Source of the DNA: an uncultured Oscillibacter sp.
GTDB taxonomy: Bacteria; Bacillota; Clostridia; Oscillospirales; Oscillospiraceae
Length of the DNA: 42,317 nucleotides
Direction: 5' to 3'
NCBI GenBank assembly: GCA_946183175.1
Contig: CAMHBH010000002.1
Location: 1-42,317, forward strand
Shown here piece by piece: positions 7,571-15,137 of this stretch (position 1 is the first letter of the stretch; each line of letters opens with the position of its first letter). Position numbers and translations under genes: made by a program. Under the pieces are notes generated by a model. The model saw only the letters and a list, made by a program, of their open reading frames with translations, was not told the origin of the DNA and ran no database searches.

Positions 7571-9658
7571 ATGTCACAACGCAAACCCTACTATATCACC
7601 ACGCCGATTTACTACCCCTCCGACAAGCTCCACATCGGCCACACCTACTGCACCGTCGCCACGGACGCCCTCGCGCGCTACCAGCGCCTCAAAGGACGCG
7701 ACGTGATTTTCCTGACGGGCACCGACGAGCACGGGCAGAAAATCGAGACCAAGGCCAAAGAGGCCGGCGTGTCGCCGAAAGAATTTGTGGACGCCATCGT
7801 AGACGGCCCGCGCGGCGTGCGCGACCTCTGGCGGCTGATGAACATCTCCAACGACCGCTTCATCCGCACGACCGACGAGTACCATGTCAAGTCCGTACAG
7901 CGCATCTTCCGCCGCATGTACGAGAAGGGCGACATCTATCTCGGCTCCTACAAGGGAAAATACTGTACGCCCTGCGAATCCTTCTGGACGGAAAGTCAGC
8001 TCAAGGACGGCTGTTGCCCCGACTGCGGGCGGCCCGTCACCGACGCCGAAGAAGAGGCCTACTTCTTCCGCCTGAGCAAGTACGCCGACCGTATCCGCGA
8101 CCTGCTGGAGAATACCGACTTCTTACAGCCCCGTAGCCGCGTCAACGAGATGGTTAAGAACTTCCTCGACCCCGGCCTCGAAGACCTGTGCGTGTCGCGG
8201 ACAAGTTTCCAGTGGGGCATTCCCGTCGATTTCGACACCAAACACGTCGTCTACGTCTGGCTCGACGCCCTCACAAACTATATTACCGCCCTCGGCTACG
8301 AGAACGAACAATTCAGCGACTACGACCGCTTCTGGGCCGACGCCCAAGACGAAAGCTCCTGGCGGAGAAGCAATATCGCCGTGAACATCGTCGGCAAGGA
8401 AATCGTGCGCTTCCATTCGATTATCTGGCCCGCTATGCTGATGAGTTTGGGCGAACCTGTCCCCAAACACGTATTCGGCCACGGCTGGCTGTTGCTCGAC
8501 GGCGGCAAGATGTCGAAATCCAAGGGCAACGTCGTCGACCCGTATATTTTAGCCGAACAGTTCGGCGTAGACGCCCTGCGGTTCTTCTTACTGCGCACGT
8601 TCCCCTTCGGCGCGGACGGCAATTTCTCCAACGAACTCCTCATTCAGACCATCAATACCGACCTCGCCAACGACTTAGGCAACCTCGTTTCGCGCACGAC
8701 GGCAATGGCGGTCAAGTATTTTAACGGTACGCTTCCGGAATCCGCCGGGGCCACCGCCGACGAAATCGACCTCGCGAAACTGTCGGCGGCGGGCGGGGAA
8801 ATCACGCTCTCCGCCACCAGCGACGGCGACCCGCTCCTCTACGACGCCCAGCTCGTCGCGCTGGCGTCCGGACTGCGCAACCGCTTTGCGGCGCAAATGG
8901 ACACGTTCGCGCCCCATAACGCGCTGTCCGAAATCTTTAAGGTTATCCAGCGGGCCAATAAGTATATCGACGAGAACGCCCCGTGGGCCCTCGCGAAGGA
9001 TATGGACGCCAACGGCGCGCGCCTCGCGCATGTCCTGTACAACCTGCTGGAAACGGCGCGTATTTGCGGCGTGTTGCTGACGCCGTTCATCCCCGAATCG
9101 TGCGGGAAGCTGTTCGGGCAAATCGGCGCGCCGGAATCGGTTCGTACTTGGGACAGCGCCGCCGTGTGGGGGGCTTTACCCGTCGGCGCGACTATCTCGA
9201 AGGGCGAAAACCTCTTCCCGCGCGTGGACATGGAGAAGGCCTTAGCCGAACTCGAAGCGGCGTCGGAGGCCGCCAAAAAGGCCGCGCTCCCGCCCGTCGA
9301 ACTCGAACCGTATACGGCGGAACCCGTGGACTTTGACACGTTCTGCAAGAGCGACTTCCGGGTCGTGAAAGTCAAGGATTGTACGGCGGTCAAAAAGAGC
9401 GCGAAACTGTTGCGCTTCACCCTCGACGACGGCTCCGGTACGGACAGGCAGATTTTGTCGGGTATTCACGCATGGTACGAGCCGGAGGCGCTGATTGGCA
9501 AGACGCTTGCGGCGATTGTGAATCTCCCGCCGCGCAAGATGATGGGCCTTGAAAGTAACGGCATGCTGTTGTCCGCCGTCCACCGCGAGAACGGCGAGGA
9601 AAAGCTGAACCTTATCATTCTGGACGACGCGATTCCCGCCGGGGCCAAACTCTGCTGA
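7571..9658 (+). CDS. metG: Methionyl-tRNA synthetase
   Basis: A 695-aa class I aminoacyl-tRNA synthetase that charges tRNA-Met in the cytoplasm. The ATP-binding motif HIGH is at 21-24 and KMSKS at about 313-317. A zinc knuckle is formed by CTPC (near 132) and CCPDC (near 148), and an EMAPII/Trbp111-type tRNA-binding domain occupies about 587-695. An upstream in-frame ATG at 7532 lies in the promoter -10 and would add 13 residues; the ATG at 7571 has AAGGAGG at good spacing and is preferred. It has its own promoter, with a HAD phosphatase and an RNA methyltransferase following. Length and domain order are those of bacterial dimeric MetG enzymes. Confidence 0.97.
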   Translation: MSQRKPYYITTPIYYPSDKLHIGHTYCTVATDALARYQRLKGRDVIFLTGTDEHGQKIETKAKEAGVSPKEFVDAIVDGPRGVRDLWRLMNISNDRFIRTTDEYHVKSVQRIFRRMYEKGDIYLGSYKGKYCTPCESFWTESQLKDGCCPDCGRPVTDAEEEAYFFRLSKYADRIRDLLENTDFLQPRSRVNEMVKNFLDPGLEDLCVSRTSFQWGIPVDFDTKHVVYVWLDALTNYITALGYENEQFSDYDRFWADAQDESSWRRSNIAVNIVGKEIVRFHSIIWPAMLMSLGEPVPKHVFGHGWLLLDGGKMSKSKGNVVDPYILAEQFGVDALRFFLLRTFPFGADGNFSNELLIQTINTDLANDLGNLVSRTTAMAVKYFNGTLPESAGATADEIDLAKLSAAGGEITLSATSDGDPLLYDAQLVALASGLRNRFAAQMDTFAPHNALSEIFKVIQRANKYIDENAPWALAKDMDANGARLAHVLYNLLETARICGVLLTPFIPESCGKLFGQIGAPESVRTWDSAAVWGALPVGATISKGENLFPRVDMEKALAELEAASEAAKKAALPPVELEPYTAEPVDFDTFCKSDFRVVKVKDCTAVKKSAKLLRFTLDDGSGTDRQILSGIHAWYEPEALIGKTLAAIVNLPPRKMMGLESNGMLLSAVHRENGEEKLNLIILDDAIPAGAKLC

Positions 9659-9667
9659 CACCTGTCG

Positions 9668-9694
9668 GGCGGGGACGCCGCGCGCGTCTCCGCC
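9668..9694. terminator. GC-rich intergenic hairpin after metG
   Basis: GGCGGGGACGC (9668-9678), a 5-nt loop and GCGTCTCCGCC (9684-9694) form an 11-pair stem with one G-U pair. It starts 9 bp after the metG stop and has no U-tract, so it could be a weak terminator or an mRNA-stabilising processing hairpin. Confidence 0.4.
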
Positions 9695-9720
9695 GGAATC
9701 CGTAAGAATCGAGGTGCGTT

Positions 9721-10377
9721 ATGAGACTGCAAAGCGCGATATTCGACATGGACGGTACGCTACTGGACAGTATGCCGATGTGGCGGAACCTCTTGAATGA
9801 CTTCCTTCACTCGCAGGGGCGTATGGCCAAGGGGAACTTGTGGGAGGAAATCCGCCCCCTGACATTAGAGGATACCGCCGTTTATTTCCGGGAAGTCTAC
9901 AAGCTCCGGCAGTCCGAGGAGGAAATCGTGTCGATGATTAACGCGCGGATTGCCGAGTTTTACGAAAAGGAAGTCCGGGCGAAACCGGGCGTGGAGGAGT
10001 TCCTGTCCATGCTGAAAATGGAGGGCGTGTGGATGTACGTCGCGACGGGCACCGACAGGCCGTTCGCCGAGGCGGGGCTGAAGTGCGCCGGGATTGACGG
10101 CTATTTCCGGGGTCTGCTGACGTGTCAGGAATCGGGGGCCGGCAAGGACAAGAGCGCCGATATCTTTGAGCGGGCGATGGTTCGCCTGCGCTCCAATAAG
10201 AAGGACACGATTATTTTCGAGGATTCGCTTCCGGCGATTCGCGTCGCGAAGGCGGCGGGATTCCGCGTGGCGGGCGTCTACGACGCCGACTGCCCCGGCG
10301 ACCAGGACGAAATCCGCGCCCTGTCCGACTACTACATCCGCTCTTTCGAGGAACTCTTCACCGCGACCCCCGTCTGA
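9721..10377 (+). CDS. HAD-superfamily phosphatase/phosphoglucomutase-like hydrolase
   Basis: A 218-aa HAD subclass I hydrolase. Motif I is FDMDGTLLDS with catalytic Asp9 and Asp11; ATGTDRP (near 104) provides the motif II threonine region, a lysine lies in GAGKDKS, and FEDSLPAIRVAKAAG supplies the motif IV acidic residue and the usual following helix. An alpha-helical cap follows motif I, as in beta-phosphoglucomutase and small sugar-phosphate phosphatases. It is soluble and the substrate cannot be read from the sequence. It follows metG by 62 bp with a hairpin between, and is closely followed by an RNA methyltransferase, so it may be co-transcribed with either. The family call is firm. Confidence 0.88.
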   Translation: MRLQSAIFDMDGTLLDSMPMWRNLLNDFLHSQGRMAKGNLWEEIRPLTLEDTAVYFREVYKLRQSEEEIVSMINARIAEFYEKEVRAKPGVEEFLSMLKMEGVWMYVATGTDRPFAEAGLKCAGIDGYFRGLLTCQESGAGKDKSADIFERAMVRLRSNKKDTIIFEDSLPAIRVAKAAGFRVAGVYDADCPGDQDEIRALSDYYIRSFEELFTATPV

Positions 10378-10395
10378 GCTATGGAGGGAGACAGT

Positions 10396-11544
10396 ATGAT
10401 ATTGACAGTTCCCTGTCTGCTGGGGCTGGAGGGGATTGTAGCCGACGAGCTCCGGCGGCTGGACTGCAAGAATATACAGCCCGAAAACGGGCGCGTGTCG
10501 TGCGCGGGGAGTATCGCCGACGTTGCGCGGCTCAATCTGAACCTGCGTTGCGGGGCGCGCGTACTGCTCAAAGTCGGGACGTTCCCCGCGCCCGATTTCG
10601 AGGCCCTGTTCCAGGGCGTCAACCGTATCCCGTGGGAGGAAATCATCCCAAAGGACGGCGAATTTCCCGTCAAGGGCTGGTCGCTCAATTCGGTACTGCA
10701 TTCCGTCCCGGCCTGTCAGGCGATAGTCAAAAAGTCGGTCGCCACGCGTCTGGGCCGCGTCTACGGCTGTCAGACGCTCCCCGAGACCGGCGAACGCTAT
10801 CAGATACGCTTTTCAATCACCCATGACACGGCGTCGGTGTACCTTGACACCACGGGCGAGGGCTTGTACAAGCGCGGCTACCGCGCGCGGAATATGGGCG
10901 CGCCGTTGCGCGAGACCTTAGCGGCGGCACTGGTACTGTTGTCGCGCTACCGGGGCAAGGACCCCTTCTGTGACCCGTTCTGCGGTTCGGGCACGATTCC
11001 CATTGAGGCGGCGCTGATTGCCAAGAACCGCGCCCCCGGACTTGACCGCCATTTCGCCGCGCAGAGGTGGAAGACGATGGAGTCGCGCCACTGGGTGGAG
11101 GCCGCCGGGGAGGCTATCGACAAGGAATACCACGGGCAGTACGAGATTGTCGGCAGCGACATCGACCCCGACGCGGTGGAGCTGTCGCGGCACAACGCCG
11201 AGCTGGCGGGCGTCGACGACTGTACGCGCTTTGAAGTCGCCGACGCGCTGGACTTCCGCCGCGGGAGCGAGTACGGACAACTTGTGACGAATCCGCCCTA
11301 CGGCGAGCGCCTCATGGACAGAGCGCAAGTCGAAACGCTGTACCGGAATTTCGGGCAGACGCTGGAGGCGTTGCCGGAGCGCTGGCGCGTGATTATCCTG
11401 TCGTCGCATGAAGAATTTGAACGTTGTTTCGGGCGTCCGGCTGCGAAACGGCGCAAACTCTACAACGGCATGATTCCCTGTAACGCCTACTTCTACGGCG
11501 GCTGGACGCGCGCCGCCGGACAGAATGCGCCCGGCTCAAAATAG
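10396..11544 (+). CDS. THUMP-type class I SAM-dependent RNA methyltransferase (YpsC/RlmL family)
   Basis: A 382-aa protein with an N-terminal ferredoxin-like/THUMP RNA-binding region (about 1-155) and a Rossmann methyltransferase domain. The SAM-binding loop is DPFCGSGT (about 193-200), IGSDIDPDAVELSRHNA-like sequence follows, and the amino-methyltransferase catalytic motif NPPYGE is near 299. Family members methylate N2 of guanine in 23S rRNA. An ATG at 10381 would add 5 residues, but GGAGGGAG (10383-10390) serves as Shine-Dalgarno for the ATG at 10396, so I use that. The gene starts 18 bp after the HAD stop, consistent with co-transcription. The exact rRNA position modified is not deducible. 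Confidence 0.88.
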   Translation: MILTVPCLLGLEGIVADELRRLDCKNIQPENGRVSCAGSIADVARLNLNLRCGARVLLKVGTFPAPDFEALFQGVNRIPWEEIIPKDGEFPVKGWSLNSVLHSVPACQAIVKKSVATRLGRVYGCQTLPETGERYQIRFSITHDTASVYLDTTGEGLYKRGYRARNMGAPLRETLAAALVLLSRYRGKDPFCDPFCGSGTIPIEAALIAKNRAPGLDRHFAAQRWKTMESRHWVEAAGEAIDKEYHGQYEIVGSDIDPDAVELSRHNAELAGVDDCTRFEVADALDFRRGSEYGQLVTNPPYGERLMDRAQVETLYRNFGQTLEALPERWRVIILSSHEEFERCFGRPAAKRRKLYNGMIPCNAYFYGGWTRAAGQNAPGSK

Positions 11545-11581
11545 CACACAATTTTATGGATGCCCGAAAGGCGGTGACGAA

Positions 11582-11917
11582 ATGGATGTGCAAGAGATTT
11601 CCGCCGCGCTCGCCGAAATCAGGGACGGTCTCTCCGCGCTGTTCGGCGCAAGGCTGGAAAATGTGTTCCTGTACGGCTCCTACGCGCGGGGCGAACAGGA
11701 TGAGGAATCCGACGTTGACATTCTGGCGGTCGTGAATCTCCCCGCCGGGACGCTGGAACAGTACGAAAGCCCGGTTTTGGATTTAGCCCTAGAAGTCGGA
11801 CTGCGTTATGACGCCCTCTTTTCCGTACTCCTACAGGACGCCGACGGGTTTCGCAAATACCAGACAGCTATGCCCTTTTTCGCCAATGTGATGAGGGAGG
11901 GAATCAGCATTGTATGA
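11582..11917 (+). CDS. mntA: MNT-type minimal nucleotidyltransferase (probable antitoxin)
   Basis: A 111-aa DNA polymerase beta-like nucleotidyltransferase. It shows the core GSYARGEQDEESDVD, i.e. GS-x10-DxD with two metal-binding aspartates, and a later acidic residue in the LDLALEVGLRYD strand. In characterised MNT-HEPN pairs the enzyme transfers AMP to the HEPN partner and neutralises it. I start at ATG 11582; an upstream in-frame ATG at 11525 lies inside the end of the methyltransferase gene. The stop overlaps the TTG start of the HEPN gene by 8 bp, giving translational coupling. No obvious own promoter is seen. Antitoxin function is inferred from family and pairing. Confidence 0.8.
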   Translation: MDVQEISAALAEIRDGLSALFGARLENVFLYGSYARGEQDEESDVDILAVVNLPAGTLEQYESPVLDLALEVGLRYDALFSVLLQDADGFRKYQTAMPFFANVMREGISIV

Positions 11918-12311
11918 GCAGGAGCGCGTAGACCTCGCGCTGTACCGCATGGACAAGGCGCAGGAGGCCTTGACCGACGCCGGGGAAGCGTTGCGGCAGG
12001 GCAGGCTCGCCAACGCCGCCAACCGTTCCTATTACGCGTTTTTCCACGCCGTCCGCGCCCTTTTCGCGCTGGAAGCACGCGATTTCCGAAAGCATTCCGG
12101 CGTGATTGCCGCGTTTCAAAAGGACTACGTGAAAACGGGCGTCTTTCCCGTCTCGCTGGGAAAACAGTTGCAAAGCGCGTTCAATCTCCGCACACAGAGC
12201 GATTACCGCGATTTTTACGTCTTGTCAAAAGAGAAAGTCGCCGCGCAGGTCGCCGACGCGGAACAATTCGTGGAGACGTTAAAGCGCTATTTATTGTCCA
12301 TGATAAGCTAG
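11910..12311 (+). CDS. HEPN-domain protein (UPF0332-like), partner of the MNT protein
   Basis: A 133-aa all-helical protein of the HEPN/UPF0332 type, with the family signature AANRSYYAFFHAVRALF (about residues 36-52) and RTQSDYRDFY near 93-102. The start is TTG at 11910, 8 nt after GAGGGAGGG (11893-11901), and the gene overlaps the MNT gene by 8 bp. HEPN partners of MNT proteins are usually RNase toxins inactivated by AMPylation. I do not see the RX4HXY motif of the well-studied HepT branch, so activity may differ or be lost. Pairing and fold are well supported; toxicity is inference. The stop is followed by a weak inverted repeat (12311-12331) and an AT-rich stretch before the groE promoter. 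Confidence 0.75.
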   Translation: MYEQERVDLALYRMDKAQEALTDAGEALRQGRLANAANRSYYAFFHAVRALFALEARDFRKHSGVIAAFQKDYVKTGVFPVSLGKQLQSAFNLRTQSDYRDFYVLSKEKVAAQVADAEQFVETLKRYLLSMIS

Positions 12312-12392
12312 CCGACGGGCGTTTTCATGTCGGATTCGTCCAAGTCATGAAAAATTGCGGTAAAATTTTCATAACTTTTGTGAAAAATCCCC

Positions 12393-12421
12393 TTTACAAA
12401 TTGGCAAGACTGTATTATGAT
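12393..12421 (+). promoter_or_regulatory. groESL promoter
   Basis: TTTACA (12393-12398), 17-bp spacer, TATGAT (12416-12421), with AT-rich sequence just upstream that could act as an UP element. The CIRCE operator begins 7 bp after the -10, over the transcription start, the usual layout for HrcA repression. Confidence 0.8.
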
Positions 12422-12428
12422 ATCAGCG

Positions 12429-12455
12429 TTAGCACTCGAACGGATTGAGTGCTAA
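12429..12455 (+). promoter_or_regulatory. CIRCE operator (HrcA binding site)
   Basis: TTAGCACTC, nine bases, GAGTGCTAA: a perfect match to the CIRCE consensus, located in the 5' leader of groES. HrcA bound here represses groESL until heat shock or misfolded protein titrates GroEL. The hrcA gene is not in the window. Confidence 0.97.
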
Positions 12456-12490
12456 CGCCGAACGCATATTCGACAAGGGAGGAACCTTCT

Positions 12491-12775
12491 ATGAAACTCA
12501 CACCGCTGGCCGACCGCGTCATTTTGAAGATGGTGGAGACCGAGGAGACCACGAAGGGCGGAATTATCCTGACCGGTTCCGCGAAGGAAAAGCCGTCCGT
12601 GGCGGAAGTCATTTCCGTGGGCCCCGGCGGCATGGTCGACGGCAAGGAAGTCACCATGACCGTCAAGCCCGGTGACAAAGTGATTACCAGCCAGTATTCC
12701 GGGACGAAAGTCACGCTGGAAGAAGTGGAGTACGTGGTAGTCCGGCAGAACGACATTCTCGCTATCGTCGAGTAA
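12491..12775 (+). CDS. groES: Co-chaperonin GroES
   Basis: A 94-aa Cpn10 that caps the GroEL folding chamber. It shows the N-terminal LTPLADRVILK, the mobile loop TEETTKGGIIL that docks to GroEL, and the C-terminal VEYVVVRQNDILAIVE strand. The ATG at 12491 follows GGGAGGAA (12478-12485); an upstream in-frame ATG at 12449 lies within the CIRCE element and is rejected. It is first gene of the heat-shock operon, with groEL 46 bp downstream. Length is standard. Confidence 0.98.
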   Translation: MKLTPLADRVILKMVETEETTKGGIILTGSAKEKPSVAEVISVGPGGMVDGKEVTMTVKPGDKVITSQYSGTKVTLEEVEYVVVRQNDILAIVE

Positions 12776-12821
12776 ACACCGTGCCTTTCGGGGCGCTTGA
12801 CTGCAATATGGAGGTATACAC

Positions 12822-14447
12822 ATGGCAAAACTGATTAAGCGCGGGGAAGAGGCCCGCAAAGCTCTGGAAATCGGCGTCAACACGCTCGCGGATACCGTCA
12901 AAATCACGCTGGGCCCCAAGGGCCGTAACGTGGTACTCGATAAGAAGTACGGCTCCCCGCTCATCACCAACGACGGCGTGACGATTGCCAAGGAAATCGA
13001 ACTCGACGACCCGTTTGAGAACATGGGCGCGCAACTGGTGAAGGAAGTCTCGACGAAGACGAACGATGTCGCGGGCGACGGCACCACCACCGCGACGCTG
13101 TTGGCGCAGTCCATGATTGCCGAGGGCCTGAAGAATCTCGCCGCCGGCGCGAATCCGATGATTGTCAAGAAGGGCATGGCGAAGGCCGTCGAGGCCGCCG
13201 TCGCCGAGATTAAGAAGCAGTCGCGCAGCGTCGACGGCTCCAAGGATATCGCGCGCGTCGGCGCGGTGTCGTCCGGCGACGAGGCCATTGGCAACCTGAT
13301 TGCCGAGGCCATGGAGAAAGTCACCGCCGACGGCGTGATTACCATCGAGGAGTCCAAGACCGCCGAGACCTACAGCGAAGTCGTCGAAGGCATGCAGTTC
13401 GACCGCGGCTATGTCACGCCCTATATGGTCACGGACACCGAGAAAATGGAGGCCGTCATCGACGACGCCTATATCCTCATCACCGACAAGAAAATCTCCG
13501 TCATCACGGACTTGCTCCCCCTGCTCGAACAGATTGCCCAGTCTGGAAAGAAACTCGTCATCGTCGCGGAGGACGTGGAGGGCGAAGCGCTCAATACCCT
13601 GATTGTCAACCGTCTGCGCGGCACGCTCAACGTCGTATGCGTGAAGGCCCCCGGATTCGGCGACCGCCGCAAGGAAATGTTGCAGGATATCGCCGTACTC
13701 ACGGGCGGCACGGTCATCAGCGAGGAAGTCGGCCTCGAACTCAAGGAGAGCGGCATTGAGGATTTGGGCCGCGCGCGTCAGGTGAAGGTCACGAAGGAGA
13801 ATACGACCATCGTCGACGGCGCGGGCGACGCGAAAGCGATTAAAGACCGCGTGGCGCAGATTCGCTCCCAGATTGCCAACACCACCAGCGACTACGACAA
13901 GGAGAAGTTGCAGGAACGTCTCGCGAAGCTGTCGGGCGGCGTGGCGGTCATCAAGGCGGGCGCGTCGACGGAAACCGAGATGAAAGAGAAGAAAATGCGT
14001 ATCGAGGACGCGCTCAACGCCACGCGCGCCGCGGTAGAGGAAGGCGTCGTAGCGGGCGGCGGCACGATTTTCGTCAACGTGATTCCCGCCGTACTGGCCC
14101 TGACCGACACCGTGGAGGGCGACGAAAAGACGGGCGTACAGATTGTGGCGCGCGCGCTGGAAGCGCCTATCCGTCAGATTGCCGCGAACGCCGGCCTTGA
14201 CGGCTCCGTGATTCTGGAGAAAGTCCGCACGTCTGGCAAGGACGGCTACGGGTTCGACGCCTACAAGGAAGAATACTGCGATATGGTGTCCTCGGGCATT
14301 ATCGACCCGGCGAAGGTGACGCGTTCGGCGCTCGAAAACGCGGCGTCCGTGGCGGCGATGGTGCTCACGACGGAATCCCTGGTAGCGGATAAGCCGGAAC
14401 CCCCGGCCCCGGCTCCGGCAGCCCCCGATATGGGCGGGATGTACTGA
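12822..14447 (+). CDS. groEL: Chaperonin GroEL
   Basis: A 541-aa Cpn60 forming the double-ring ATP-driven folding chamber. Key signs are the ATP loop GDGTTTATLL (about 86-95), LGPKGRNVVLDKKYG near 31, the apical domain with its EGMQFDRGY entry, AAVEEGVVAGGG near 404, and the Gly-Met tail PDMGGMY. The tail has a short Pro/Ala spacer (EPPAPAPAAP) in place of a long GGM repeat. GGAGG (12810-12814) precedes the ATG. It is co-transcribed with groES under CIRCE control and followed by a strong hairpin at 14468-14503. Confidence 0.99.
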   Translation: MAKLIKRGEEARKALEIGVNTLADTVKITLGPKGRNVVLDKKYGSPLITNDGVTIAKEIELDDPFENMGAQLVKEVSTKTNDVAGDGTTTATLLAQSMIAEGLKNLAAGANPMIVKKGMAKAVEAAVAEIKKQSRSVDGSKDIARVGAVSSGDEAIGNLIAEAMEKVTADGVITIEESKTAETYSEVVEGMQFDRGYVTPYMVTDTEKMEAVIDDAYILITDKKISVITDLLPLLEQIAQSGKKLVIVAEDVEGEALNTLIVNRLRGTLNVVCVKAPGFGDRRKEMLQDIAVLTGGTVISEEVGLELKESGIEDLGRARQVKVTKENTTIVDGAGDAKAIKDRVAQIRSQIANTTSDYDKEKLQERLAKLSGGVAVIKAGASTETEMKEKKMRIEDALNATRAAVEEGVVAGGGTIFVNVIPAVLALTDTVEGDEKTGVQIVARALEAPIRQIAANAGLDGSVILEKVRTSGKDGYGFDAYKEEYCDMVSSGIIDPAKVTRSALENAASVAAMVLTTESLVADKPEPPAPAPAAPDMGGMY

Positions 14448-14467
14448 TTCCGGATACGACACGTAAA

Positions 14468-14503
14468 ACGGGAGACGGTTTCCAATCGGGAACCGTCTCC
14501 CGT
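14468..14503. terminator. Hairpin terminator after groEL
   Basis: ACGGGAGACGGTT (14468-14480), 10-nt loop, AACCGTCTCCCGT (14491-14503): a perfect 13-bp stem 20 bp after the groEL stop. No U-tract follows on the plus strand, but position and stability favour transcription termination. Confidence 0.65.
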
Positions 14504-14514
14504 GCTGTCAGTCC

Positions 14515-14543
14515 TTGAAAATCCGCGCCGGGTGTGGTAGTAT
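14515..14543 (+). promoter_or_regulatory. Promoter of the small-protein/DUF4160 pair
   Basis: TTGAAA (14515-14520), 17-bp spacer, TAGTAT (14538-14543) with TGG before it (extended -10). AAAGGAGGGGG follows at 14553-14563, just before the ATG at 14570. Confidence 0.6.
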
Positions 14544-14569
14544 GGAAGTCGCAAAGGAGGGGGTTGCAT

Positions 14570-14815
14570 ATGCGGCGGCACTATGTCACGCTTTGCGTCC
14601 ACGGCAACACAGTCGTGACTTATACGCGCACGACGGGTGGCGTAGAGGTTACGTTTGAACAGGCGAAACACAAAGGTTTCAATACGGCAGTAATGGACTT
14701 GAACGGCGGGATTATCAGTAACGACGGCTTTGAACCCGCCGAGGCGGATTACTTCCGGCGTTTTTTAAGCCGCAACCGTGACGCCATTGCCGAAGGAGCG
14801 CTTGAAAATGCCTAA
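14570..14815 (+). CDS. Small uncharacterised protein upstream of DUF4160
   Basis: An 81-aa soluble protein that I do not recognise. It begins MRRHYVTLCVHGNTVV and ends with a helical, charged tail (DYFRRFLSRNRDAIAEGAL). The ATG at 14570 follows AAAGGAGGGGG; a longer in-frame start at 14534 lies in the promoter. The gene overlaps the DUF4160 start by 8 bp, so the two are coupled. DUF4160 genes are commonly paired with a second small protein (often DUF2442) in a toxin-antitoxin-like layout, and this could be a divergent counterpart, but I see no clear DUF2442 signature. Confidence 0.7.
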   Translation: MRRHYVTLCVHGNTVVTYTRTTGGVEVTFEQAKHKGFNTAVMDLNGGIISNDGFEPAEADYFRRFLSRNRDAIAEGALENA

Positions 14816-15080
14816 GCTGTACGAATTGCTAGGCTATCAGGTCAGCATTTGGAGCTTTGAGAACGGGGAACCAATTCATGTGCATATCTCGAAACGCCGT
14901 CCGGGCGCGAACTCAACAAAAATCTGGCTACTGTCGGACGGCACATTTGAACTGGCGCATAACGCTTCCCGGATTCCTCAGAGCGACTTAAACAGGATTA
15001 TCCGCTTTCTGAACGACAACGCGGACGAAATCCGGGATTTCTGGATTGCGTACCACGGATATGAAAAGTACGTCAGATAA
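14808..15080 (+). CDS. DUF4160 domain protein
   Basis: A 90-aa protein with the DUF4160 pattern: an early EPIHVHI strand (about 22-28), then KIWLLSDGTFELAHNASRIP and a C-terminal helix ending FWIAYHGYEKY. The function is unknown; the family is small and widespread, usually beside another short gene, and is often suspected to be part of a toxin-antitoxin-like pair. I start at ATG 14808, 9 nt after GAAGGAG; the upstream ATG at 14778 has no comparable site. It overlaps the preceding gene by 8 bp and ends 15-20 bp before a bidirectional terminator shared with dapA. Confidence 0.75.
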   Translation: MPKLYELLGYQVSIWSFENGEPIHVHISKRRPGANSTKIWLLSDGTFELAHNASRIPQSDLNRIIRFLNDNADEIRDFWIAYHGYEKYVR

Positions 15081-15091
15081 GAAAGCGCTTA

Positions 15092-15135
15092 CAAAAAAGC
15101 CTCCCCCGTTGTTACACAGGGGAGGGGAATTTTTA
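15092..15135. terminator. Bidirectional intrinsic terminator
   Basis: CCTCCCC (15100-15106) pairs with GGGGAGG (15119-15125). On the plus strand the stem is followed by TTTTT, on the minus strand by TTTTTT (the AAAAAA run at 15093-15098). It closes both the DUF4160 gene and the convergent dapA gene. Confidence 0.85.
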
Positions 15136-15137
15136 CG

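Noticed and set aside
12762..14462. Minus-strand open frame of 566 aa opposite groEL
   Set aside because: Antisense to an unmistakable GroEL; such frames opposite groEL are a common artefact of codon bias.
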